This document shows positions 45,101 to 54,877 of a stretch of DNA of 60,624 bases, piece after piece (position 1 is the first letter of the stretch; each line of letters starts with the position of its first letter). Source of the stretch: Lachnospiraceae bacterium (GTDB taxonomy: Bacteria; Bacillota; Clostridia; Lachnospirales; Lachnospiraceae); the NCBI GenBank assembly GCA_017480195.1, contig JAFVBE010000011.1, positions 69,580 through 130,203 of the forward strand, in the 5' to 3' direction. The notes beneath the pieces were generated by a model. The model ran no database searches and had not been told where the DNA came from. It was given only the letters and a program-made list of their open reading frames with translations. The position numbers and the translations under genes are program-made.

Positions 45101-45956
45101 CATCACCCTTGCAGGTTTTAAGCTTCATCCATGTAAACTTAAGCGCCTCTGACAACATATCATAATCACTCGCCTCATATATGTGAGACAACACTTCAAT
45201 ATCAGACTCTGCTACTGCATGGTTTTTGTCGGGTCCACCCTCCATATCACATATATCAAGTCCGGCTTTTGCACTCTCCAAAGCATTATATACATACGCT
45301 CGAACAAGTTCAAAAAACGCCTTAAACCACCCCGTCTTATATAAGGACTCCCTGTCATGTATATCAAGTGCATTTTTAGCATTTTCAAACCAATCGTAAG
45401 GTCTTGGATAGCTTGATGCCACCTTGTAAATCTTAAGTATATTTTCTTTTAAAATATCATCATTTTTTACATTGTCAAATATATCAAGAAGATCAAAAAA
45501 ATCAGCATTCTTATCATTATAAAGCTCAGCAAACATATCTTCTAAGATATCATTTTGCATAAGAGCCATAATACCGGCGTCACCTATACCAAAAGCCGCA
45601 TCTATACCAAGCAATCCGAAATTCTCCTTAACCAATGAGAGACAGAAACTGTCTATGGTCTGTATATTAGAACGGTTAATAAGCACAAGCTGTCTGATAA
45701 GATGGTCATTATCAGGGTTATCCGCAATAAGCCTTTCTAATCTTGCCGCGATTTTTTCCTTCATCTGTGCAGCGGCAGCCTTTGTAAATGTAACTACTAA
45801 AAATTCATCAATATCCTTAGGTGAATTATCATCCGTAATCTTATTTATTATGCGCTCAACCAATACAGCAGTCTTACCTGAACCTGCCGCAGCCGATACC
45901 AAAATATTCGATTGTCTCCTGTCTATCGCCTGCTGTTGTGAATCAGTCCACGCCAT
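42138..45956 (-). CDS. addA: ATP-dependent helicase/nuclease subunit A
   Basis: The 1272-residue UvrD-like helicase with a C-terminal RecB-family nuclease works with AddB on double-strand breaks, degrading to Chi-like sites. Walker A LVSAAAGSGKTAVLVERI, motif II IFIDEYQDSNF, motif VI VALTRAKEKLIITG and nuclease residues around VQGIIDAFFIEDNRVILMDYKTD are intact. It starts inside the last codons of addB (14-bp overlap, AGGAG upstream), the usual addB-addA order. Confidence 0.97.
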   Translation of the reverse strand: MAWTDSQQQAIDRRQSNILVSAAAGSGKTAVLVERIINKITDDNSPKDIDEFLVVTFTKAAAAQMKEKIAARLERLIADNPDNDHLIRQLVLINRSNIQTIDSFCLSLVKENFGLLGIDAAFGIGDAGIMALMQNDILEDMFAELYNDKNADFFDLLDIFDNVKNDDILKENILKIYKVASSYPRPYDWFENAKNALDIHDRESLYKTGWFKAFFELVRAYVYNALESAKAGLDICDMEGGPDKNHAVAESDIEVLSHIYEASDYDMLSEALKFTWMKLKTCKGDAYDEELVEQFKKNRNAYKDIIKKIKPAENSSDEIIEEIGNMSEYLIPLLNLVVEFSQRYDAEKDKRKLYDFSDIEHMAYRLVCAGYDETGKPIPTLLGEKISEKYDEIFIDEYQDSNFLQEDILYSVSGIKNGRYNMFMVGDVKQSIYRFRMARPDLFISKYNSFKDEGNEIKIELKNNFRSRDNVLNTINFFFYQLMGEDLGGITYDENVALVPTKEFPPCNEEISDNVDKKTEILFIESFDTEDKKSNIELEAYVIANRIKELLDEASPQYVYDEDKGIYRRASYKDIVILSRNMKGFGEIVYNVLSLAGIPAYLEDTSGYFDAVEIRTIMSLLSVVDNIRQDIPLGAVLLSPLADIDENELAIIADYASKKLKDKHNLYEKCVCYMEDVEDYISDKLKHIFDIIYTLKEDNKVMSIASLIWKALDITNYYNYAMAMPMGHRRKANINMLIEKAHSFEDGTYKGLFNFLRYVDRLKINEVDFGEANILSDDEDVVRIISIHKSKGLEYPIVFASGFGKNMNNNEMRDQLIVHSDYYLTSYYVNRENRYKRSSFMREAFKLLIKKENVAEELRVLYVALTRAKEKLIITGCDRNLSELVSSRKVDARSADDRLLSFEKRFDAGSYLRWIVYAMARYESLGEDCDIREFIFDEEDVNAYMNVSTVKKAYSIYDFYDKALSSEKDILYNSFKASFEAVYLYESYVNIRSKMSISDIKKMKAYDGESYDVSERFMLADIDEAEGKKDSEDMEAIYGSGTVNNGSIESIDREKNKITGARRGTIIHKFMELLDFKSVKDIIDSDHADKELLKFIRNALEAMTAQDIFDEEESSVINPYKIRAMLLSDLGLRMIEADVRGRLRKEQQFSAGIPVDRLFEDNLFETSNKPLDKFFDSEMQTEITLDKACQTDREYSYDDMVIVQGIIDAFFIEDNRVILMDYKTDFADEDELIRRYKAQLDYYSYVLEQITGLKVAEKIIYSFYLEKDINID

Positions 45957-48900
45957 GTATCTTATCTCCTACCATTTCCTTAATCTTTCCATATAGCAGA
46001 TTCTTATCTGTCTCCGTATATTTCATAAATCTTTCCCTGTTACCGCCGTATTTTGTATCAAACCTGCATACTTCCTTATAAACGCAATATTCGCAGGTAC
46101 TATGTCTATCTATCACCATAGGATTTTTATCTATCTCACCATCAACTATATGCTGTGCAAGTTCCTTCGCCTTATACATGGAAAAAGCATTTATCGTTGC
46201 AAATTTCTCGTCGTCATCATTGATAAGTCCCTTTAATTTAAGCTTATTTTCACGCTCTTTTTCCGCACTTATATCATCAAATGCCTTAACATAAGGGTCT
46301 GTCATCTGATAATAATACATACCCTCAGGAGTAATCTTTAATTTCTCCGCATTGCTTTTATCCTTATTATAATGGTTTTCAACCAGCTCAAGCATGATAT
46401 TCATATAGATTGAAAGCTGGAGCTGTAAGCCCTCATATAACTGACTTATCTTAAATTCGTGATTGCCTGTTTTGTAGTCTATGATTCTAAGGCGTAAGCT
46501 TTGTTCGGATGGAGAATAGTATACATCTCCCCTGTCAACAACTCCCTTAAGTGTCATAGTGAATTTATCTTCTCTTATCTCCTTGGAGAAATGATACTCA
46601 AAATATTCCGGTTTAAGTGCATCCTCATCATTTATCTTAGATAATACCTTCGCGGTTCTTCTGCCTATCCTCTTTAATGTATCCAATAAATATACATACC
46701 TTCCCTCCTCATCAAGGACAGAAGCATCGTATTCATTAATGAATGCCTCTCCTACATACCTGTCAATCATCTCATCACGCATATCGTCAGTCACAGAAGA
46801 CCAGTCATTATTCATATTATCATGTACATGTCTGTACATATGCTCCATCGCGCTATGTATAATTATACCTATATTCCTACTATCTATCTCGCGTATCTTC
46901 CTCTCGGAAAGTTCAAGCGTATATTGCAGAAAATACGAATAAGCACAGCCTGCAAATTTTTCAAGTCTTGATATAGACTGCGAGACAAGCTTTAACTTAA
47001 TAAGCTCCGAGACTTCCTCGGAAAGCTTCTTCGGAACATTATTATACACCATCGCCCTTTCTATAACCTGTAAGTTCTCATCCTCCAAATCGTGATAGAT
47101 ATGATAGAGCTTAAGCGTCTTATCCAGATTTTCATAATTGCCGTCCATTATCTGACGCATGCCGGTAATCAAAGTATCAAGTGAAGACTTCCTCGTACTA
47201 ACCTTGAAGTCCTCATCATATCCCTCTGACATACCTGTGAAAATGCTCTTTATTCTGGATATAAGATATGACGGTCGTAAAGACTCATTACCGCTACTCA
47301 TCTTTGTATATGACAGGTAAAGCTTCTCCGACGGCTTAGTCATATTTATGTATAGATAGAACTGCTCAACAAATGCATTGAATCTGCCTGTAGGTGCAAG
47401 TTCAAGTCCAAATCGTTCTAACCTTTCCTTGTCACTGTCACTTATAATTGCAGCCGCATTGTCCTTCTTCGGAATTATCCCATCATTTACTCCCACTATA
47501 AAAAGGCACTTTATATCCTCTAATCTGGTTCTCGTTATATCACCTACCATAACCATATCAAGTGTAGATGGTATAACACCTAAGGTAAGCTCTGACAGTC
47601 CAAGCTTCAAAAGCTCTGTGAAATCATCAATACTTACCTCTTCCTCGCCAAGTATCTCATCAAGCTTATCAAATATTGAAATCATTCTGTCATATAATGC
47701 TTCGTTATCCAACAATTTGTCCTTGAACTTAAGGGTGTCAGTAAATCCTTTAAGAGTCCTTGTATAATCACTAATCCTGTTATGTTTTTTTGATAATACA
47801 TCATGGATGGGAAGCAGAATACTCATAACATATTCTCTTATATCCTCCACATCATCATCCCATTTTCTGCTCCAATATAACTTACTGCGCAGTCCTCTTC
47901 CAAGCACATAATTCTCCAGAAGCTCTATATCATCAGCTTCAAGTTCATCTAAGACACCGGATTTTAAAAAGGCAAATACACTATCATAGGAGAAGTTTTC
48001 CTTCACTATCCTTAGGACATACTCCAGTGAATTAATGTAAGGATTATCCCTGACAGGTATGGTTGTATCTAAGAAATACGGTATATCGTATCTATCGAAA
48101 ATTCTCTCAACATGATTTGCCACATCATTAAGATTTCCGGTTATTATCGCAATATCCTTATATCTATATCCATTATCTTTTATAAGCCCCCGGATTTTAT
48201 AAGCCACACCTTCAAGTTCCTTAAGAGGCGTATCATATACATTTACTGATATATCATCCTGAAGCTCATCAAATATGTCATAAGGAAATCTGAATATATT
48301 TTTTTCCAGGAATGAAATTGCATGACTTTTCTCCGTCCATCTGTTTTTTTCCTTACCCTCGATAAATATATCATCATCAATATCTATCGAATGTCTGATT
48401 GCGATTTCCTTTAATGAGGATACCGTCTTATGAGAGAGATAAAAAAGCTCATGCTCCTTTATATTCCTTCTTTTATAATACTTCTTATCAATCGTAAATA
48501 CACCATATATCTTCTTCGCATATATCATAAGTTCCCTAATGAGCTTAAGCTGATTAGGTGTAAAACCGGTAAATCCATCTAATACTATTACACTGTTTTT
48601 TATGTAGTCCGAAGTGCTGATTTTATCCGCAAGCAGCTCTATAAGCTGCTCCGCAACTATATACTCTTTCTTAAGCTTTTCCTCAAAGCATTCTCTGATT
48701 ATCTGTACATCCTTAAGCTTCATATAAAGAAGCTTATTATCCTCATCATCCTCTAAACTGCAAAGCACCTCATTTATATGCTCACTTGATATATTATACT
48801 GATACATCTCCGATATAAGAGACTTTATCTCATCTATAAATCCGGATTTATCAAGGTTTCCTGCATATAGATTAAGCTCGTCCCTTTTATCGCCTGCTGC

Positions 48901-49191
48901 CTTCCTTATCATCATGCTTTTACCGAAGTCCTCAAGCACCTTGGCAGGCTTTACACCCTGTTCATCAAACACACGAAAACAAAGACGGTTAAAGCCTATC
49001 ACATCTATATTCATTGTTGCTTTGTTTGGATGCAGCATAACAAGCTTTTTCTGCAAAGCCATCGAATACTGCTCAGGGACAAGAAGAATATAATTTGTAT
49101 CCTCGTTCTTTATACCGTCTTCTATTATTCTTTTATATATATTATAAGATTTTCCTGAACCTGAGGGACCAAGCACCATCTGAACAGACAT
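45943..49191 (-). CDS. addB: ATP-dependent helicase/nuclease subunit B
   Basis: The 1082-residue protein has an N-terminal P-loop (VLGPSGSGKSYNIYKRI), an inactivated helicase fold that recognises Chi, and a C-terminal nuclease (LRIIDYKTGNHEF). The nuclease is framed by iron-sulfur cysteines: FAGCAYSYF upstream and CEYCVYKEVC (C-x2-C-x5-C) near the end. Length and order match the AddB of Clostridia. Confidence 0.96.
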   Translation of the reverse strand: MSVQMVLGPSGSGKSYNIYKRIIEDGIKNEDTNYILLVPEQYSMALQKKLVMLHPNKATMNIDVIGFNRLCFRVFDEQGVKPAKVLEDFGKSMMIRKAAGDKRDELNLYAGNLDKSGFIDEIKSLISEMYQYNISSEHINEVLCSLEDDEDNKLLYMKLKDVQIIRECFEEKLKKEYIVAEQLIELLADKISTSDYIKNSVIVLDGFTGFTPNQLKLIRELMIYAKKIYGVFTIDKKYYKRRNIKEHELFYLSHKTVSSLKEIAIRHSIDIDDDIFIEGKEKNRWTEKSHAISFLEKNIFRFPYDIFDELQDDISVNVYDTPLKELEGVAYKIRGLIKDNGYRYKDIAIITGNLNDVANHVERIFDRYDIPYFLDTTIPVRDNPYINSLEYVLRIVKENFSYDSVFAFLKSGVLDELEADDIELLENYVLGRGLRSKLYWSRKWDDDVEDIREYVMSILLPIHDVLSKKHNRISDYTRTLKGFTDTLKFKDKLLDNEALYDRMISIFDKLDEILGEEEVSIDDFTELLKLGLSELTLGVIPSTLDMVMVGDITRTRLEDIKCLFIVGVNDGIIPKKDNAAAIISDSDKERLERFGLELAPTGRFNAFVEQFYLYINMTKPSEKLYLSYTKMSSGNESLRPSYLISRIKSIFTGMSEGYDEDFKVSTRKSSLDTLITGMRQIMDGNYENLDKTLKLYHIYHDLEDENLQVIERAMVYNNVPKKLSEEVSELIKLKLVSQSISRLEKFAGCAYSYFLQYTLELSERKIREIDSRNIGIIIHSAMEHMYRHVHDNMNNDWSSVTDDMRDEMIDRYVGEAFINEYDASVLDEEGRYVYLLDTLKRIGRRTAKVLSKINDEDALKPEYFEYHFSKEIREDKFTMTLKGVVDRGDVYYSPSEQSLRLRIIDYKTGNHEFKISQLYEGLQLQLSIYMNIMLELVENHYNKDKSNAEKLKITPEGMYYYQMTDPYVKAFDDISAEKERENKLKLKGLINDDDEKFATINAFSMYKAKELAQHIVDGEIDKNPMVIDRHSTCEYCVYKEVCRFDTKYGGNRERFMKYTETDKNLLYGKIKEMVGDKIHGVD

Positions 49192-49211
49192 AGAAAACCT
49201 CCAATTAAAAC

Positions 49212-50414
49212 TTAAGCATAAGGGTCAGCATACAGTCTTGATATCTCTGCAATCTTATCCTTATTCATCTTAAAGCATTGTGTTATACGCGGTGAGAACA
49301 CGCCGCATTCTCCATCGAGTATCATGGAATACGCTGTATCAAAATCAATAGCCTTTCTGTAAGCCGTATTCGTCATAAGTGCATCAAAGGCATCAACTAT
49401 TGAAACTATCTGTGCCGAAAGCGGAATACTCTCTCCAATTAACTTCTCCGGATATCCCTTGCCATCGTATCTCTCGTGATGATATCTACATATCTCATAG
49501 CTATAGTGATACATCTCATCAGTCTGGAACTCCCTAAGTGCCTCAAGTATCTCACAGCCTTTGGTGGTATGCGATTTAACCATATCGAATTCCGAATCAG
49601 TAAGCTTCGTAGGTTTCATCATTATCTCATCCGGAATAAGAATTTTACCTATATCATGCAGACAGGATGCATCAGCTATATTAACAGCTATCTCCTTGGT
49701 AAGATGTGACTCAGGAAAGTATGATATAAGCGAATCACATATTATTGCAGTTATCTCTCTTACTCTCTTAATATGATTCTTACTTAAACCTCTAAATTCC
49801 GCCACAGTTCCAATCATATATATGTAGGCATGCTGTAAATCAGAGATATCCTCCTCATGAAGACGCTTTTTATCAGTCTCAGAGAGGTCGTCATATTTTA
49901 TCTCTTTGTGTTCATCTGAGCTTTCTTGTGACTTACTATCTCTTACATTCTCCTCTGACGGCTTAGGTGTGTCTTCTTCATTTGCCTGACTTTTGATGAT
50001 ATTCACCTTCGCCTCAAGAATCTTTGTCTCCTGCTTCTCCTTTAGACATCTTTTAATCGAGAATAAAAGCTTGTTCGGATTAACAGGTGTCATCAATATA
50101 TCTGCCGCCATACTGTCAAAGCAGTTCTCTATATCCTCATTCTCCAGCTTCTCCGCCAAGACTATAACAGGTATATATTTCATGCTCGTATTTTTATGCA
50201 TAAGATTCATTATCTGAAATATATTCGTATTAGGCAGAGCAAGGTCTATAATAAGACAGTCAATTCTATTGGTCTTATCTGACAGCGCTCTTATGGTTTG
50301 CGCACCATCTATAGCCTTGACCATATCATAATCGGCATTTAACATACGCGATATATCCGCCATAAGCTTGAAGCTTCCCGTAGATATAAGTATTTTCTTC
50401 TTATTTTCTCCCAC
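49212..50414 (-). CDS. Response regulator with HD-GYP domain (probable c-di-GMP phosphodiesterase)
   Basis: The ~400-residue protein has an N-terminal receiver domain (KKKILISTGSFKLMADI, phospho-acceptor Asp in LIIDLALPNTN), a charged linker (about 135-185) and an HD-GYP domain with HDIGKILIPDEIMMKP, VKSHTTKGCEILEAL and YHHERYDGKGYPEKL. HD-GYP enzymes hydrolyse c-di-GMP. The start is a GTG at 50414 with GGAGG seven bases upstream, directly after the stop of the FapA-like gene; the longer frame to 50459 lies inside that gene. No sensor kinase is nearby. Coupling to the FapA-like gene suggests a joint function. Confidence 0.9.
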   Translation of the reverse strand: MGENKKKILISTGSFKLMADISRMLNADYDMVKAIDGAQTIRALSDKTNRIDCLIIDLALPNTNIFQIMNLMHKNTSMKYIPVIVLAEKLENEDIENCFDSMAADILMTPVNPNKLLFSIKRCLKEKQETKILEAKVNIIKSQANEEDTPKPSEENVRDSKSQESSDEHKEIKYDDLSETDKKRLHEEDISDLQHAYIYMIGTVAEFRGLSKNHIKRVREITAIICDSLISYFPESHLTKEIAVNIADASCLHDIGKILIPDEIMMKPTKLTDSEFDMVKSHTTKGCEILEALREFQTDEMYHYSYEICRYHHERYDGKGYPEKLIGESIPLSAQIVSIVDAFDALMTNTAYRKAIDFDTAYSMILDGECGVFSPRITQCFKMNKDKIAEISRLYADPYA

Positions 50415-50427
50415 TGTTTTTCCTCCA

Positions 50428-52743
50428 TCAGTGATACATAATTGGAACAATTTTTTCATTAACTTCTTTGAAGGTTACATCCTTCATCTCGTGGTCTAAT
50501 AAAAGCCTCGCCCTGTTAATAACAATCAGGCAGCCGGCATATGCCGTATGTGACACTGTAAGTGAAATCATCGCTGATTTTTCTGCCAGCTCATTGGTGA
50601 ATGCATCTCTTTCCGCCTTTATTTCCTCCATCTCCTTAAGCAGTTGTAAGATGGCTGTCTGGACATTCTGATATACCGGGCTTTGCTTAAATATATCCAG
50701 TTTTCTCTGCATCTGAAGCTTCTTTAACTCTTCTCTAAATATTATAATCTTATGATTTACCTCTTCAGATTTCATATGCCAGTTCCTTAATTTATTCTCA
50801 AAATAGCTGTTTGCACCTATTTCAAAATTAGTCTTTATCTCTGACTGATTGCCTATAGAGGACGCTTCTATCCCATATATCGCAGAAGTAACTCCTCCAA
50901 CTATTGAGCCCTTTCGTCCTGATATTATTACCTTGTTCATTGCAATAGCATTACAATTATACAGATAATTACTTTCTATGTTATTCTCAGCATATATTCT
51001 AACATTTTCAAAATACTTTCCGTGTACATCATTACCGGCTTCTATCGAGCCAATACCTCTGGCAGAAACTCCCGACTTAATAAGTACATCCTTTCCTGCC
51101 TTGATAAATGCCGCATCCACATTTCCATTTATAGTTACACTTCCTGTTGCTTCAATAGATACCCTTGAACCAACATCACCAAGTATATACACATCTCCGT
51201 CGAACTTTATATTGCCGTGTCCGGCGGTCAAATCGCCTTTAACCTTATACAAATTACTAATTTCAATATAATCATTTTTCTGCTCTATACAACCTGTAAA
51301 ATCAGCCACATAGGTAACACCATCATCTAAGATAGTGAAGCCCTTACCCCTAAGTCTTGACAGATTTACACCCTTCTTAGGATGTATAAGTTTTCCCCTG
51401 ACATCATAACCGTATATACCGTTTGTAGCAGGATGGTATATAGCTATTGTATCGCCCTCTTCGACTTGTTCAAAGAGCTTGACATCATCATAATCTACAG
51501 AGCCATCTTCATTAACTTTAGGCTTATAATCTATATTTGCATTGAAGAAATATTCAAAATATCCATCCTCTCCGTCTATAGGCTCCTTCGCTGAGGCTAT
51601 AAGAATCCGGCTTCCGTCTGATTTGATTCCTTTTACAAGGCTGTCAATAACATCTTTTTTGATACCCTGTCTTATACCATTCTGCTTAAGGGTATTCATT
51701 ATTTCATTTTCTTTAAGTACAGCCATCTCTCCATCCATGAAACCGATAAGATATGCAGACATTCCTTCATCATCTATCTCAACGCTGATATTCAAATAAG
51801 ATAAATCTCGTTCTTCATCTGCCCTTTCTTCCTCAAATTTCTTGCCGGCATTAATATCCTTCTTGACCTCATTTTCATCAAAAGAAAGAATTTCAACAGA
51901 ATCATTAAGCAAATCTGAGCCGACCACGCCATGTTCTTTAAGCATCAGCCTTCGATTCATCATATCAGTTGCACTCCACATAGCGGAAGCATAATCTGAT
52001 ACATCCAGACCATCCTCAAGTCCCAGCCTCATCTCTCGCATCTGCTTGTGTGAGAAAAGCTCATCAAGATAAATACTTACATCTACACCTGCCTTTATTC
52101 CAAGTCTTATCTCACGCATCTGCAGCCAGTTGTATTTGGTATCATTATACAGGCTTATATCCAAGCCTTCCTCAAGGCCGGATCTTATCTCATACATCTG
52201 ACTTCCTGATAGGATTTCATTTAAGTATTTACTTATATCAACACCCGAATCAAGTCCGAGTCTTATCTGTTCAAGCTGCTCGCTCGAATATCCTGCCTCG
52301 ACATATTCATCAATATTTACATTGTCAAGAAATGCATGTCGTATCTCTCTTAGGATGGATTTGTAATAACCTTTTTCGTAATATGGTCTCAAATCAATTC
52401 CATCCAAAAGTCCTTTTCGGATTTCCCTCATGATAAGATAATCCAAATGCTTATCAAGATATATGGATACATCCACATTATCATGTATGCCTCGCCTTAT
52501 CTCGCGCATCTGAAACCAGTCATATCCATCATCCAAATACGGGACTACATCTAATCCCTGCTCAAGTCCCTTTCTAATTTCTGCCATCTGGAGAAACATA
52601 TATTTCTTATCAGCATAAACCTCGACATTTACACCGCTTGTAAGACCTTTTTCAATCTCGTCAAGCTGCATATGGTCGAAGCCCTGAACTCTGTAAAATT
52701 CTAATCTGTCTGATATATTTTCATTAAAAAAAGTATTATCCAT
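50428..52743 (-). CDS. FapA/DUF342-domain protein with N-terminal 26-residue repeats
   Basis: The 771-residue protein starts at ATG 52743 (GGAG six bases upstream). Residues ~24-260 are nine 26-residue repeats of the pattern Gln-Met-x-Glu-Ile-Arg-x-Gly-Leu ... Gly-Val/Leu-Asp-Val/Ile-Ser-x-Tyr (for example QMREIRLGIKAGVDVSIYLD). Then comes a linker, and a DUF342 (FapA) right-handed beta-helix about 430-670 with KGDLTAGHGNIKFDGDVYI and Gly-Asn/Asp turns, then a coiled-coil C-terminal part. DUF342 proteins are bactofilin-like polymer scaffolds. No membrane segment is seen. It is followed at once by the HD-GYP gene. Confidence 0.85.
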   Translation of the reverse strand: MDNTFFNENISDRLEFYRVQGFDHMQLDEIEKGLTSGVNVEVYADKKYMFLQMAEIRKGLEQGLDVVPYLDDGYDWFQMREIRRGIHDNVDVSIYLDKHLDYLIMREIRKGLLDGIDLRPYYEKGYYKSILREIRHAFLDNVNIDEYVEAGYSSEQLEQIRLGLDSGVDISKYLNEILSGSQMYEIRSGLEEGLDISLYNDTKYNWLQMREIRLGIKAGVDVSIYLDELFSHKQMREMRLGLEDGLDVSDYASAMWSATDMMNRRLMLKEHGVVGSDLLNDSVEILSFDENEVKKDINAGKKFEEERADEERDLSYLNISVEIDDEGMSAYLIGFMDGEMAVLKENEIMNTLKQNGIRQGIKKDVIDSLVKGIKSDGSRILIASAKEPIDGEDGYFEYFFNANIDYKPKVNEDGSVDYDDVKLFEQVEEGDTIAIYHPATNGIYGYDVRGKLIHPKKGVNLSRLRGKGFTILDDGVTYVADFTGCIEQKNDYIEISNLYKVKGDLTAGHGNIKFDGDVYILGDVGSRVSIEATGSVTINGNVDAAFIKAGKDVLIKSGVSARGIGSIEAGNDVHGKYFENVRIYAENNIESNYLYNCNAIAMNKVIISGRKGSIVGGVTSAIYGIEASSIGNQSEIKTNFEIGANSYFENKLRNWHMKSEEVNHKIIIFREELKKLQMQRKLDIFKQSPVYQNVQTAILQLLKEMEEIKAERDAFTNELAEKSAMISLTVSHTAYAGCLIVINRARLLLDHEMKDVTFKEVNEKIVPIMYH

Positions 52744-52867
52744 ATGGTACTCCAAAATCTTCAATTCATATAGTCGATACAAAATATTTGGCACACATTG
52801 TGAAATAAGTCAACATATTAGAATATTATATCATAAATCCTTGTAATTAGTAAACACCGCTATTATA

Positions 52868-54877
52868 TCAAAGATTAATCTGCTTTATCTCCCGAGAGGA
52901 ATCAGGTATTACCTTATCCTTATAACGCCTTAATACCTCCTGAGCAAGTCTTAGCATATCTGCATGATTATAGATATCCGCTATATTAAACTGTACATCT
53001 CCGCTCTGGCGTATACCGAAGAAATCTCCCGGACCTCTTAATCTTAAATCCTCTCCTGCAATGAAGAAGCCGTCATTAGACTCCTCTAATACCTTAAGCC
53101 TCTCGGTTACTTCTTCATCATCTTCCTTTCCGTTTATGAAAATACAGTATGACTGTTTTTCTCCTCGACCGACACGACCTCTTAGCTGATGTAGCTGGGC
53201 AAGTCCAAAGCGTTCAGAATTTTCGACCATCATAACAGTGGCATTAGGATTATTTATACCAACTTCTATTACTGTCGTAGATACAAGTACATCAATTTCT
53301 TTATTCATAAACTTTTGCATTATGTCGTTCTTTTCATTCGCCTTCATCTGCCCATATAAAGTCTCAACCCTGACATTCGCAGGAAGTGCTGTCTTCAATG
53401 TATCAGTATACTCTATTACATTTGATACATCAAGTGAATCACTTGTATTAACCATAGGACAGATAACATAGACCTGACTTTGCTCTGCTACCTGACCTGC
53501 GATGAATTTATATGCTGTATTCCTGTAATTCGTACCGACGACACAGTTCTTTATCGGCTTTCTGCCCTTCGGCAGTTCCTTGATAACCGATATGTCAAGG
53601 TCTGAATACATAATAATCGCGAGTGTCCTCGGTATTGGAGTAGCACTCATTACAAGTATGTGCGGGGAATCTCCCTTCTGTGACAGTAGTTCACGCTGAG
53701 AAACTCCAAACCTGTGCTGCTCATCTGTTATAACCAGTCCAAGATTATAGAACTCAACCTTATCCGCTATAAGTGCATGTGTACCGATGATTATATCTAT
53801 CTCGTCAGATTTTATCCTCTCATATATATCTCTTTTTTCTTTCATAGGAGTCGAGCCGACCAGACAGCCTATATTAAGTCCGGTATCTGCAAATAACTCT
53901 GTCAAAGACTCATAATGCTGTTTCGCAAGCACCTCTGTCGGCACCATAAACGCACACTGATAACCTTCTTTAGCGCAAGCAAGAAGTGCGGCTGCAGCCA
54001 CAACTGTCTTACCGGAGCCTACATCTCCCTGTATAAGTCTGTTCATTACTCCGCTGCCACCCATATCTTCCAAGATATCGTCTATCGCCTGAGCCTGTCC
54101 TTTGGTAAGCTTATATGGAAGGGTTGATATAAAATCAGATACAATCTTACCCTGAACAATCTTATGACTATTAGTAAGGATTACATTTTCCTCCTTAAGC
54201 TTCGCAAGATCATATAAAAATTTATAGAACTCATCGAATGCCATTCTTCTTATTGCATTTTTCAAAAGCTCCTCATTCATCGGAAAGTGTATATTCCCAT
54301 AGCTTTCCGTAATATCCATCAGATTATATTCGTTCTTTACGGCATCCGGTATATAATCTCTCATCTCAAGATATGCACTTCTTGATGCCTTGACCGCCTT
54401 CTGAAAGGTCTTGTTCGATAAGCCTTTGGTAAGTGGATATACCGGCTGGAGTTCCTGACGCATATTTTCGTATACGACAGGCTTATAGTATTCAGGCTGT
54501 TCCATCACACGCATATTATTCTTAATCTTTATCTCGCCAACGAATACATAGGTGTCGCCCTTGTGAAAGGCATTTCTGAGATACGGCTGATTAAACCATG
54601 TCACCCTCATACTGCCGCTCGAATCTTTAACAATCATGGTTACCAAGGTAAGACTTCTTATGCGCTTTACTTCCACATAGGAATAAACTATCGCCTCAAC
54701 CACATTTCTGCTGCCAACTCTTGTCTTACCTATATCCACCGGCTCGCCATAGAATATATAATCTCTTGGAAATGTATTAATCAGCTCTCCTACATTTCTT
54801 ATACCAAGCTTTGCAAAAAGAGAAGCCGTCTTATCACCTATTCCTTTGATATTTGTCAGTTCGTCTCTTAAATCCAT
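52868..54877 (-). CDS. recG: ATP-dependent DNA helicase RecG
   Basis: The 669-residue helicase remodels stalled forks and Holliday junctions. The N-terminal wedge/OB domain (about 1-230; IKGIGDKTASLFAKLGI start), motif I LIQGDVGSGKTVVAAAAL, motif II LVITDEQHRFGVSQRE, motif VI LHQLRGRVGRGEKQSYC and the C-terminal RecG segment are intact. The start overlaps the preceding membrane-protein gene by 44 bp, with GGAG six bases upstream. Confidence 0.97.
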   Translation of the reverse strand: MDLRDELTNIKGIGDKTASLFAKLGIRNVGELINTFPRDYIFYGEPVDIGKTRVGSRNVVEAIVYSYVEVKRIRSLTLVTMIVKDSSGSMRVTWFNQPYLRNAFHKGDTYVFVGEIKIKNNMRVMEQPEYYKPVVYENMRQELQPVYPLTKGLSNKTFQKAVKASRSAYLEMRDYIPDAVKNEYNLMDITESYGNIHFPMNEELLKNAIRRMAFDEFYKFLYDLAKLKEENVILTNSHKIVQGKIVSDFISTLPYKLTKGQAQAIDDILEDMGGSGVMNRLIQGDVGSGKTVVAAAALLACAKEGYQCAFMVPTEVLAKQHYESLTELFADTGLNIGCLVGSTPMKEKRDIYERIKSDEIDIIIGTHALIADKVEFYNLGLVITDEQHRFGVSQRELLSQKGDSPHILVMSATPIPRTLAIIMYSDLDISVIKELPKGRKPIKNCVVGTNYRNTAYKFIAGQVAEQSQVYVICPMVNTSDSLDVSNVIEYTDTLKTALPANVRVETLYGQMKANEKNDIMQKFMNKEIDVLVSTTVIEVGINNPNATVMMVENSERFGLAQLHQLRGRVGRGEKQSYCIFINGKEDDEEVTERLKVLEESNDGFFIAGEDLRLRGPGDFFGIRQSGDVQFNIADIYNHADMLRLAQEVLRRYKDKVIPDSSREIKQINL

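Noticed and set aside
52050-52433. Plus-strand open frame of 127 codons inside the FapA-like gene
   Set aside because: It is a shadow of the repeat-coding minus-strand gene, has no ribosome-binding site and its composition follows the opposite frame.
50428-52743. CRISPR array, because of regular ~78-bp periodicity at 52000-52700
   Set aside because: The period is a coding repeat of 26 residues with diverged DNA; there are no identical repeats with unique spacers.
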